Of a DNA stretch of 50,640 nt, positions 27,001 through 36,900 are shown piece after piece. Within the stretch, counting starts at the first letter, position 1; the number at the start of each line of letters is the position of its first letter. This DNA is from Candidatus Zhuqueibacterota bacterium (GTDB taxonomy: Bacteria > Zhuqueibacterota > Zhuqueibacteria > Residuimicrobiales > Oceaniaggregativiventaceae). The stretch covers positions 1-50,640 of the forward strand of contig WJME01000039.1 of assembly GCA_014728115.1 (NCBI GenBank), in the 5' to 3' direction. The translations under genes were made by a program, and so were the position numbers. A model generated the notes under the pieces. It was not told the origin of the DNA. It saw nothing but the letters and a program-made list of their open reading frames with translations, and searched no databases.

Positions 27001-30000
27001 CATTTAAAGTGCAATTGGTCGATGATCTGGGAAACCCGTGTATCGGCTTTCCCGTGGAATTCCGGGTTCTCGGTGAATCCGGTTCATTGAGCGGGCAGTC
27101 AATCCTCACAGCAGTGACAAACGAAAAAGGATTCGCTGCTGTCCAATTCACCCTCGGCCCCAAAGCGGCCCAGGGTTATTACCGGGTGCAGGCCAGGTAC
27201 CCTGATCTTGAAGATTTGGTCTTTTTTACAGCCAGTGCCGTGCATGATCGGCCTTTTATACTGGAAAAAATAAGCGGAGATCAGCAAGCCGCTCGTGTGG
27301 ATCACTTGCTTCCGAATCCTGCTATCGTCCGTGTCACAGATCAATACGGCAACATTATTCGCAATCATGCAGTCGTTTTTACCGGTCAAAAAGGTGTCCA
27401 GGTTGACGGCCAGACTATCCGGACGGTTTCAACTGATGAAAACGGACAGGCTTCGGTGAGTATTCGGCTTGGACCGGCCATCGGGGAACAGACAGCAACG
27501 GCAAGTTCGAAATATGGGGCACAGGAATTACAGGGGAGTCCGGCAGTTTTTCAATTTTATGCCAGTTCCAAGCCTGCATTTATCTCTCTGGTCTCAGGAG
27601 AAGATCAAACCGGAATTGTCAATCAGCCGACTGCAAATCCCCTGAGAGTCATGATTGCAGACAGTCTCGGGCTTCCTGTTGCCGTCCATGATGTGAGATT
27701 CATCGTTCGCCGCGGGGCTGGCCATTTTGGCGGAGACAATCAGATCGTTGTTCAAACCAATGAACAGGGAATTGCTTCTGCATTTCCAACTTTGGGCAGT
27801 GATCCCGGTGCCGATAATAATGTCTTTGAAGCTCTTGCCTTTGGAGATTATGGTCAACCATTGGGGGGCGCTCCCATTATATTTACCCTGTCTGCTAAAG
27901 CGAGCATGGCCGAACAAATTTACAATCCTGATACCGAGACTCTTCAGGCTCAGGCCGAAACTTTCCTGTCGACCCCAATACGGGCTCTTGTCGCCGATGC
28001 CAATGGGAATCCTGTCCCCGGCCACAAAGTCACCTTTACGGTCGTGTCGGGAGGAGGTAAATTATCACATGATTTAACACAACGCGTGATTACGAGTACA
28101 GATGCCGATGGATATGCATCCGTAAGGTTCAAGTTGGGACCAGATATCGGTAAAGATGCACATGTGGTACAGGCGTCTGCAAGTGACGGAATTCAAGATC
28201 TGGACGGTTCGCCAGTGGTGTATAAAATAGATGCCCCGTATGGACTTGTGGATCCCGAACAATCCAGTATTCAATCTCCGCAACAGGTGGTGGCAGATGG
28301 ATCCCAGCCCGCTGAAATTTTGATCACACTCAAAGATGGAAAAGGACATCCTGTACCTAATGAGACGGTTACCCTTCTTGCGACAGGCGAGAAAAATTTT
28401 ATCGAACAGCCTAATAGCCCCACAGATTCTAAAGGTCAGACCCTGGCCTTATTGCGATCCTCGAGAGCGGAAAGTAAAGAGCTTTCCGTACACGTCTCTT
28501 CAGTGGATCAATTACTGGCAGCAAAACCATCTGTGCTGTTCGTTGCCGGGGCACCGGCAAAATTGCTCATCGATGCCGGCAATAATCAGGTCGGCACCAT
28601 CAATAATCTTTTAGATGCCTCTCTTCGAGTTCAGCTATTGGACGAGTATGATAATCCGGTGATAAACTATCCAATTGCCTTTACGCCAAACTCCGGGAGT
28701 GGGACCATAAGAAACACTCAGCCGGTGTTCACAGATTCTTCCGGATATGCCCGGGCACAGTGGATATTGGGCCCCACTGTTGGTAAGCAATATGTTACAG
28801 CCTCGGCTCAAAATAGTGTGCTCAGCAAGTTGTTTGAAGCGAATGTAGAGACTCCCGGAGATCGCGAACTCGTTATCATCAAAGGCAATGACCAATACGC
28901 AAAGCCGGGTGAATTGTTTGGTGATTCACTCACCGTAAGAGTTCAGACTGAAAAGGGTCAACCGCTTTCCGGAATCGAGGTAAACTTTACCCTGATTCGG
29001 GGTGATGCCCAAATAATGGTAAACAAGAGCGTTACCGATTTATTCGGTATGGCGCGAACTGCACTACAGGCCGGTACGGCGACAGGATTAATCAGTGTCG
29101 AGGCAAACATTGATGTCCAAACCGTGGTATTTAATTGCGCCGTTGCAGACGCTCCGCCCAGCAAAATGGTCCACCTTTTAGGTGATGGAACGACGCAGAC
29201 CGTGGGCGAGACGGTATATCCGTTGGCCGTCTTGATTACGGATGATCAGAATAAACCGGTCGCTAATGTCCCCATTACATTCGAATCCTTGAGCGAGGGA
29301 TTGACCATACCTGAACCTCAGCCGGTGAGATCGAATGGCAATGGCCAGGCGCTTGTACATGCTCAATTGGGCACAGCGACGGGCCAGTATATTGTCCGGG
29401 CCAGTCATTCACAGCTTCAGGGGTCCCCTGTGGTTTTTGAACTCAATGCAGTTGCTGGAACGCCTGTGGATTTGATAAAACTGAGCGGCGATAACCAGTC
29501 CGGTTTGGGCAATGAGGTTTTATCAGAGCTGATGGTTGTAAAGCTGGTCGACCGATATGGTAACGGCATCGCAGGAGCAGCCATACACTTTGAAATTGCA
29601 TCGGGTCAGGGTGAGATTGTTACCGGAAAAAATGTGACAACCGATTCGACAGGCCAAGCATCGGCTGCCATAAAGCTGGGAATCACAGGCCCTCAGGTTC
29701 TAAGGGCGACAGCACAGGCCTTACCCGCAGAACCGGTCAATTTTACGGCAAACCTGATTTCCAATCATCCTCCTGTGCTGAGTCTTCCTGCGGATACCTC
29801 TATCCTCGTGGGCGAGGTGTTTTTGCTGGATATCAAGGTTTCTGATCCGGAGAACAAGACCGTTACTCTTACCAGCGGCAGCCTACCAGACGGAGCTGAA
29901 CTGGAAACGGTGAGTACTCTTCGATTCATCTGGACACCTACAGATCGCCAACAAGGAACGCATATGATCGAGTTTGTGGCACGGGATCCCAATGGAGGAG

Positions 30001-30890
30001 AAACCAGAAAGAGAATGACTATTAGGGTCATGGAACGTAATCATGCACCTACCATCGAAAACTTTGCTCCAAACGAGAATCCTGTTTATGCAGGTCATTA
30101 CCAGGAATTGAATTTTTCGGTTACCCCTTTTGATGCAGATAATGATGTATTACAATACAGCTGGTTTTTGGATCAATCCCGGCTGAATTCATTTACAAAC
30201 AATTCACTGTCCATGAAAACCAACCCCAGCTTTGCCGAACGATTCACCATTCGGGTAGACGTCAGCGATGGCCGTGAAACCACCAGCCAGGAATGGCAAG
30301 TCGTCTTGGTTTCCACTGCAGTTGAACTATCTCTTTTTGAGGCTGACGTCGAGTCAGGAAAAGTTTTTCTGTCCTGGCAGACCTCCAAACAAGAAAACCA
30401 TCGTGGATTTGAAATTCTCAGATCTAGAAATCAAACAGGGCCATATAAAAAAATATCAGAATATCTTGTCGAAACTGATCCTGACAAGAATTATGAATGG
30501 CTCGATCCAGAGGCTCTGGAGTGTGGTCCCTGGTTTTATAAACTGGCAGCGGTTTCCGGGACAGGTTCAGTTCAGACATTCGGACCCGTGAAAGCCTTTG
30601 TTGCAGTTCCGGATCAACACCGGTTATTGCAAAATTATCCCAACCCGTTCAATCCTGAAACTCGAATACGATTCGAATTATCCAAAGCCACAGATGTTCG
30701 CCTTGCTATATTCAATCTAAAGGGCCAATTGGTAAAATCTCTCATAGAAGGACGTCGCGCTGCAGGCTATCATCAGGTAACTTGGGATGGCAGAACAGAC
30801 AAGGGAGACCATGCTGCTGCCGGGTTGTATTATGCTGTTTTCAAAACAATTGACTTTCAGCAAACTATAAAACTTTTATTACTTAAATAA
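24078..30890 (+). CDS. Giant secreted FG-GAP/CRTAC/Ig-repeat protein A
   Basis: 2270 residues; the ATG at 24078 follows GAGG and starts a signal peptide (about 1-27). Domain order: lectin/LamG-like beta domain (28-245); seven FG-GAP/VCBS blades with calcium loops such as GDFDGDGDIDLF (about 254-610); ASPIC/UnbV module (637-727) with MHFGLGRHSRVDIRV; eleven Ig-like (Big_1/invasin-type) repeats (737-1894), each opening with an S-G-D/N-x-Q-like strand and carrying D-x-x-G-x-A; two cadherin-like domains (1894-2074); an FN3-like domain (2078-2174); and a C-terminal module with NYPNPFNPETRI (from 2182). The last is the type A sorting/FlgD-like signal, implying type IX-like export. Likely a long surface fibre with a propeller tip, for adhesion or ligand binding. 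First of three tandem paralogues, 23 bases before the second. Confidence 0.9.
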   Translation: MTMESLGRAFLTGLLGVLLWNGLLLSAPNHSRLYYFNPLTNEGEDELAQVTNSNGKFVEGSGWTATAYNSYLNIEMKDYLPPEGTLEVKVKNFSPDRMEKDWQPVSIWSNNNAHFYNADQTATAYAFFKTEPRLYVDGKLYWVLWSTPFAYAEGKKPWEKYAYKYYPFAEQAYSASKTYTFKIVWTPEKNYLMIDGFEQEMPHPGSFGPVELFRNIYLGTDMRTVYHSIKNVYFTDLKIYVPESDIKFKEISHSRGLDSVSLFGGQGGTLADINLDGLDDLIVANCDINSAKMDALFMQQQDGAFLDESGLRGVMTPECSRSTGYGDFDGDGDIDLFQAVTDAPNKLYLNNGDGTFSNESSARGINSQSNNTTDVVVLDVEGDGDLDIIAVNSYGAHEFYINNGNGSFTPEDRGLSAAVGSDENRVTGIVAGDVNGDHAPDLFVARRYIPCVLLINNGFGQFTDQANSAGVAFNTKVNTPSFLDYDNDGDLDLFVTQAADNLDPDPYVLVFENDGNGQFIDRTTTIGIQGDSFGLYSGDFNNDTFQDLYLLTSNRKNPLFASRIYMNTGSKGFRLESGTGAEVVYADGRGGVVSDFDRDGWVDILGVSYGGTLGTANDEYGKDRLLKNSSADHITSDNHYLLLELLDKDEHLVTAGAKIWIYPAGSLGQSGSLIGYRDFHRGEGYKSQKSTVMHFGLGRHSRVDIRVRDSKGKISDYTSIDADQLFRAGTKLPPPVAIEPASPLTLQGTAGAELPDSLQVRVMDSDGFPVKDQPVVFMITQGQGSLNNSGLSVTVPSDRSGLARAAWTLGTDLSLPNLVSASSSFEGSSLEGSPITFSASVATGKDSLLTVVSGDEQMGARGTRLPDSIIVRVHDNYGNPHPGVKVRFAILSGGGTIEGASEKIVRTNTAGRAAVSWTLGNVDGINAHSLKAALVSTAAISHTFYASSIFGPPHDLIRISGDGQVDTVGQACPDSFKVQLVDDLGNPCIGFPVEFRVLGESGSLSGQSILTAVTNEKGFAAVQFTLGPKAAQGYYRVQARYPDLEDLVFFTASAVHDRPFILEKISGDQQAARVDHLLPNPAIVRVTDQYGNIIRNHAVVFTGQKGVQVDGQTIRTVSTDENGQASVSIRLGPAIGEQTATASSKYGAQELQGSPAVFQFYASSKPAFISLVSGEDQTGIVNQPTANPLRVMIADSLGLPVAVHDVRFIVRRGAGHFGGDNQIVVQTNEQGIASAFPTLGSDPGADNNVFEALAFGDYGQPLGGAPIIFTLSAKASMAEQIYNPDTETLQAQAETFLSTPIRALVADANGNPVPGHKVTFTVVSGGGKLSHDLTQRVITSTDADGYASVRFKLGPDIGKDAHVVQASASDGIQDLDGSPVVYKIDAPYGLVDPEQSSIQSPQQVVADGSQPAEILITLKDGKGHPVPNETVTLLATGEKNFIEQPNSPTDSKGQTLALLRSSRAESKELSVHVSSVDQLLAAKPSVLFVAGAPAKLLIDAGNNQVGTINNLLDASLRVQLLDEYDNPVINYPIAFTPNSGSGTIRNTQPVFTDSSGYARAQWILGPTVGKQYVTASAQNSVLSKLFEANVETPGDRELVIIKGNDQYAKPGELFGDSLTVRVQTEKGQPLSGIEVNFTLIRGDAQIMVNKSVTDLFGMARTALQAGTATGLISVEANIDVQTVVFNCAVADAPPSKMVHLLGDGTTQTVGETVYPLAVLITDDQNKPVANVPITFESLSEGLTIPEPQPVRSNGNGQALVHAQLGTATGQYIVRASHSQLQGSPVVFELNAVAGTPVDLIKLSGDNQSGLGNEVLSELMVVKLVDRYGNGIAGAAIHFEIASGQGEIVTGKNVTTDSTGQASAAIKLGITGPQVLRATAQALPAEPVNFTANLISNHPPVLSLPADTSILVGEVFLLDIKVSDPENKTVTLTSGSLPDGAELETVSTLRFIWTPTDRQQGTHMIEFVARDPNGGETRKRMTIRVMERNHAPTIENFAPNENPVYAGHYQELNFSVTPFDADNDVLQYSWFLDQSRLNSFTNNSLSMKTNPSFAERFTIRVDVSDGRETTSQEWQVVLVSTAVELSLFEADVESGKVFLSWQTSKQENHRGFEILRSRNQTGPYKKISEYLVETDPDKNYEWLDPEALECGPWFYKLAAVSGTGSVQTFGPVKAFVAVPDQHRLLQNYPNPFNPETRIRFELSKATDVRLAIFNLKGQLVKSLIEGRRAAGYHQVTWDGRTDKGDHAAAGLYYAVFKTIDFQQTIKLLLLK

Positions 30891-30913
30891 ACCTTTTGAC
30901 GAGAGGTGAATAT

Positions 30914-33900
30914 ATGTTTACGAAAAGACATTTGGTGGGGATACTGGGTCTCTTGATCGCGAGTCTCGTCTTTGCGGAAACCCCTCCCACATATAACCGA
31001 CTGCTGTTTAGCGATGACCTACAGAGCACCGGCAGCAAATCATTTGCAAGTATTATTACCACTGGCGGCTCATTTGTAGAAGATGGGTGGCGTTCGGGCC
31101 ATAATACCGCTCTGCGTATGACATTTAATGACGAACTCCCTGCAGAGGGTTCAGTTACCGTGCGGGTTAGCGGACTCATGCCAACCGTTAGCAATGACTG
31201 GGTGCCGATCTCCCTCTGGTCCAGACGCGGAGGCGGATTTCGCGATGTGGATCCCACTGCTGGTTCTTATACATTTATTAAAACCGAAGAGAATCAGATC
31301 AAAGATGGTAAACAGTATTTTGCGCTCTTTACCTCTGCATATTATGGCGGTTATCCGGATGAAGACAATCGAACAAAGACGTATCAAAACAATCCTCCTG
31401 CATGGCAATGGAATCAGGATTATGAATTCAAGATCGTGTGGAATACGAAAAAATTGTGGTGGCTCCTGAATGATCAGGTCATTGCTGAACATAACTTTTA
31501 TAACCGCAGCAATAAATTCGGACAGGTCGAAGGATTTCGTTACCTCTACCTGGGTATGGATAACGAGTATTCCGGAATGGTGGGGGTGATTTATAAAGAT
31601 GTCAGGATCCATGTGCCTGATTCAGACATTCGATTCAAAAATGTATCATTTTCTTCAGAATCCATGGTAGACAGATTATACGGTGCCCAGTCGGTCACCT
31701 GGTTCGATGCCAATAATGATGGTTATGAAGATCTTTATGTAACCTATTGTGACAAAGTAGACCAGCTCTATATCCAACAAACCGATGGTTCGTTTGTCGA
31801 AGAAGGTGCGGCTCGCGGAATCGCCAATCCCGGATGTTCATTTGCAGGATCTGCAGCAGACTATGACAGCGACGGTGATATGGATCTGTTTATCACAACA
31901 TATGGCGGAGCCAACCGGTTGCTGATCAATGATGGCAATGGCTATTTTGCCGATGAATCGGCCTTACGAGGTATAGAATCTGTTGATCACGGATCTGTGA
32001 ATGCGTTGGCCCTGGATGCAGACAGGGATCAGGACCTCGATATCTTTCTGGTCAATAGCAACAACCCCCACCGTCTTTATACCAATCGCGGTGATGGTAC
32101 GTTCTCTCTTCGGGTCGTCAGCGAAGCGCCCCAGGGCGCCGGTTCCAGGGCCGCTGTGGGGGATATCAATCTCGATGGTATTCAGGATATCTTTTATACC
32201 CGACGGGAAGATCCCTGTGTGTTACTGATCGGAGATGGTAATGGTGGGTTTACGGACATGGCTGCGAGCTATGGTGTCGATTACGATGGCCTGACCTTAA
32301 CGCCTACTTTGGCTGACCTGGATAATGATGCGGATCTGGATTTGATTGTCACTCAGAATAGCACAACAGAAAATCCCGAACCCCGATTGTTGATTTATGA
32401 AAATCTGGGCGGTACCCAGTTTGCCAGTCGTACCGATCAACTCGATATTCATATGCCAGCCTATGGTGTTCTTGTGGGAGATTTTGATAATGACGGATAC
32501 CAGGATATATACGTCCCCACTCGCAATAGCCACGCGAACAAAATGGATGATGCGTCCTCAAGACTTTACAAAAATGAAGGGAACTGGATTTTTACGGAAC
32601 AATATAATACCGGATTCGAACGATTTTTTCCCGATGCCAGAGGGTCTGCAGCTGCTGACTATAATCAGGATGGCAGACTCGATGCCTATATCGCTTGTAA
32701 AGGCGGGATCCTCAAGGGTGAAGAATATGGACATAATGTTCTTTTTCAAAATGTCAGCTCGACGATTCCTTCATATTTCAAGGTCTCTATTTTGGATGAA
32801 AATGGGAATCTCAACGGTATCGGGGCCAGAGTGACCCTTTATCAAACAGGTCACTTGAAGGGAGGTGCAAACTATGTCGTTGGTTACCGGGAGATAGCCC
32901 CCTGGCAAGGTTACCAGAGCCAGAATTCGATGGTTCAACATTTTGGTGTTGGCAATAAAGCTTCTGTCGACCTTTCTGTGCAACTCGCCAATGGCCAGGA
33001 ATTGAATTATTCCAACTTGCAGGTCAATCAACACTTTATGGTTTCGCCTTCACAGACCATTCCGCACCGGCTTAATTTTGTCTCTGGCGATCAGCAGACC
33101 GGACAGGTTGATACTGAATTTAGTGATTCTCTGATCGTCAGAGTGACCGATGAACAAGGCGCACCGGTTGCCGGCCATCCCGTAACGTTTAATGCGATTG
33201 CCGGTGGAGCAACCATCAATAATACAAATCAAAATTCTTTGAATGTGAGCACCGATCAATACGGATTGGCCAGAGCAGCTATACGCGCAGGTACAGTGCC
33301 CGGCTTTGAAAATACCGTGATTCAGATTTCTTCCGCTGTTGATGGAAGCGATCTGATCAACTCCCCGGTGCAGGTTTTATTGTCGGTCGAACCGGGCCCT
33401 CCCCAACAATTGGTCATTGAATCGGGGAATAATCAGACTGGCTCAATCAGTTCTGCTCTGCCTAGCCCTCTTGTCATACGTGTATCCGATTCATTTGATA
33501 ATCCAATTCCCGGTCATTCTGTGCAGTTTCAAGTTGCCACGGGTGGAGGAAAATTCAACGGTGATCAAACCACCATTGATTTGTTCACAAACGAGTTTGG
33601 CCTTGCTCAGGCAAGCTGGATTCTTGGACCCTCGACAGGCGAACAGACGGTTCAGGTTTACTCAAGATACAATGGTGTGCCTCTATCCAACAGCCCTGTA
33701 ACATTCCGTGCAACAGCTACTCAACCTCAGCTTAAACTCGCTCGAGTTTCCGGTCATTTACAGCAGGGTCAAATAAATACCCAGTTGGCCAGCCCTCTGG
33801 TTGTTCGTTTGCTGAATTTCTCGGATCAACCGGTCGCAAATCGCGATGTTTCATTTGAGGTTGTCAGTGGGGGAGGACATTTGCCCGGTAATGTGCAAGT

Positions 33901-36900
33901 ATTAACCAAAAAAACAGGTGCTGATGGATTTGCCAGCGTCACCCCTACTCTGGGTACGGTTACCGGAGACAGCAACAATGTCTTTCAGGCTCAGGTGCCG
34001 GGAGCGATGGGTTCTCCTGCTGTTTTCAAAGCAAGTGCACTACCCGGACCAGCCTTCTCGATCGCTCTGGTAAGCGGACAGGATCAGACCGGTACGGTGG
34101 GTGAACCTCTTGCCCAGCCATTGACAGTCAAGGTTATCGATGGATTTAACAATCCTGTGAGCGGATATAATGTGCTGTTTCGTGTCTCTTCCGGAGATGC
34201 CAATATCGATGGCCTTGCCGAAAAGAGCGTGCCTACCGATGCAAACGGGTTAGCCTCAGCTACGGTGGCGTGCGGAACGTCCAGTGGTGCCATTTCAGTC
34301 CTGGCACGTGCCGATGGCCTGGAAAATTCACCTGTCATATTCAATGCCCAGTCCAAAGCAAAGCAGCCTGCAAAATTGGTCAAGATATCTGGTGACGGCC
34401 AGCGCGGAACAGTGGGTCAACCGCTTGCGAGTCCTTTCAGAGTCAGAGTGACGGATGGTTTCAATAATGGGATTTCCAACCATCCCGTGGTTTTTCAGGT
34501 TATTCAAGGAGGTGGACGTTTGAATGGGTTGGCGCAGGTCACTTTGCAGACCGATGCTGATGGCTTTGCCTCTTCTACGCTGGTTTTGGGGAACACGCAT
34601 TATATCAATGAGGTGATGGTGTCATCCCAATATTTGGGCCAACCCCTGGAGAACAGCCCGCTGACTTTTCGTGCGACAACAGGATCGGATGAACCCGATT
34701 CTCTGCTCTATGTCAGCGGCAACAATCAGGTGGGAAGAATCAATCATATCCTTCCGGAACCGTTTGTCGTCAAGGTGACGGATATGCATGGGATCCCCAT
34801 CGAAGGGCATTCTGTCACTTTTACCGCCATTTCTTCCGGAGCGAATTTTGGGGGCCAAAAGAGTATTACCATTCCCACGGATTCTGACGGACTGGCAAAA
34901 GCACTCGCGACCATTGGCAGCAATATCGGCAATAACAACAATGTGTACGAAGTGCGTGCTTATCAGAATAATGTCCCCCTGAATGGGAATCCGGAATGGC
35001 CCATTCGTTTCTTTGCATCCGGACGGCAGAGCACAGGAACTCAACTCAGGGATCTCACTGCCAACCGGGATAATCTGCACGGTGATGTAGGGTCGTTTTT
35101 GCAAGATACGCTCAAGGTGCAAGTCCTCGATGCAAAAGGAGAGCCAGCCGAAGGACAACCCGTTTTGTTTGAAGTGACCTCTGGAAACAGTCTTTTACAG
35201 GGATCGGTAACGACCCGTAGCGTGGCTTCGGATGAAAACGGTATTGCACAGGTGGTCGTCAAGCTGGGCACAGTGCCGGGTGTCTCTAATGTTCGGGTGA
35301 CTGCGAACAACGGAGTCGCAGAACTGGAAAACTCTCCAATCGATTATACCGTCACCACCTTGGTGGGAGATCCTTCGCTGACCCATTCTACCATAAGTTC
35401 CGATTCATTGGTGACTGCGAACGGTCAACAAGCTGCAAAAGTGAATGTGGTGTTGCGTGACCCATACCGTAATCCTGTTCCAGGCAAAACTGTGATCTTG
35501 TATGCGCAGGGACTGGATGTGACCATCGTACAGCCCACTGATCCGAGTGATGCCGATGGGTCTACACAGGGATCCCTGTATTCCATTCATGCAGGCATAG
35601 CAACCGTGTTTGCAATGGTAGATGGACAAATCATTCCTGATGATTCTGTTCGTATTCGCTTCAAGGCAGATACTCCTTCCCAGGTAACCACTTTTGGCTC
35701 CGGCCAGGTCGCTTTGATGGGCAAAATGGTACCCGATTCTATCGGGGTCATTGTGCGGGATCAATTCGGTAATCCTGTAAAAGATGTGCAAGTCAATTTT
35801 AGAGTAAAATCAGGTGGAGGAAGTTTAACCTCAGGCGGTCCCTTTTATACCGATGCTCAGGGAATCGCCAGTGTAAATTGGACTCTGGGTGTCCCCGGAG
35901 AACAATTTGTTGAAGCGACGGTGCCGGGTGTCATAAACAATTGGCTAAAAATATCTGCAATTGCCATCACACCGGAGCCAGAACAAATTTTAGCGATTTC
36001 CGGTGATAAACAGATTGGCCAGAATCATCAAAAATTACCTCAACCTTTGATCGTACAGGTCAAAGATGCAGAGAATCGGCCCATTCCGGGGATTACTGTG
36101 ACCTTTGATGTAACACAAGGAGATGGACGATTTTTGCCTTCCTCATTTATCAAGACAAACAGTGAGGGAAAAGCCCAAACCGAATTCGAACCGGGAACAA
36201 AAACAGGAATGCATATCATCGAAGCCTCGGTAAATGGGTTGGAATCCAAGGCTCTCTTTAATATTATGGTTGCCACAGGGATAGAAGGCACCATTGAAAA
36301 AATTTCCGGAGATGAGCAAAACTCTCGTCCTGACCGGATTTTGGGTGAACCGCTTGTGGTCCGAATCGTGGATCTGTTCAGCCGTCCATTGGCCAACTCG
36401 TCTGTACTCTTTGAGGTGATTGAAGGGAATGGCTCACTGGTTGAAAGCCAACCCGTCATGACCAATAATAATGGGGTTGCTAATGCGCTGTGGCGTGTGG
36501 GTATACAAGGCAATCAAAGAGTTAAGGTGAGTTCCGATAGTATTTCTGCTTATCCGGTTTATTTCACCGCCACTCTGAGTAATACAGCTCCATTGTTGAC
36601 TGTTCCTGCGGACACGATGATAAAGACCAATGAATTGCTCATCTTTTCAGTGCAAGCCAGTGATCCTGATGGTGATGCTGTGACCTTCGGTGTAAGGAAT
36701 TTGCCTATCGGTGCAAGCTTTGATTCGACTTCTGCAACACCTTCTTTTACCTGGCGTCCCACATCATCACAGACAGGAGCACATACGATTGATTTTGTCG
36801 CTACAGATGCTTATGGTGCGCAGGATCAGAAATCGATCAATATTCTAGTGGATGTCAAGAATCAATTGCCGGTCATAGAGTCTTATTCCCCCATGGATAC

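Noticed and set aside
34622..35158. 178-codon minus-strand frame inside giant gene B
   Set aside because: It lies wholly inside the Ig-repeat stalk and has no family features; the sense repeats are clearly coding.
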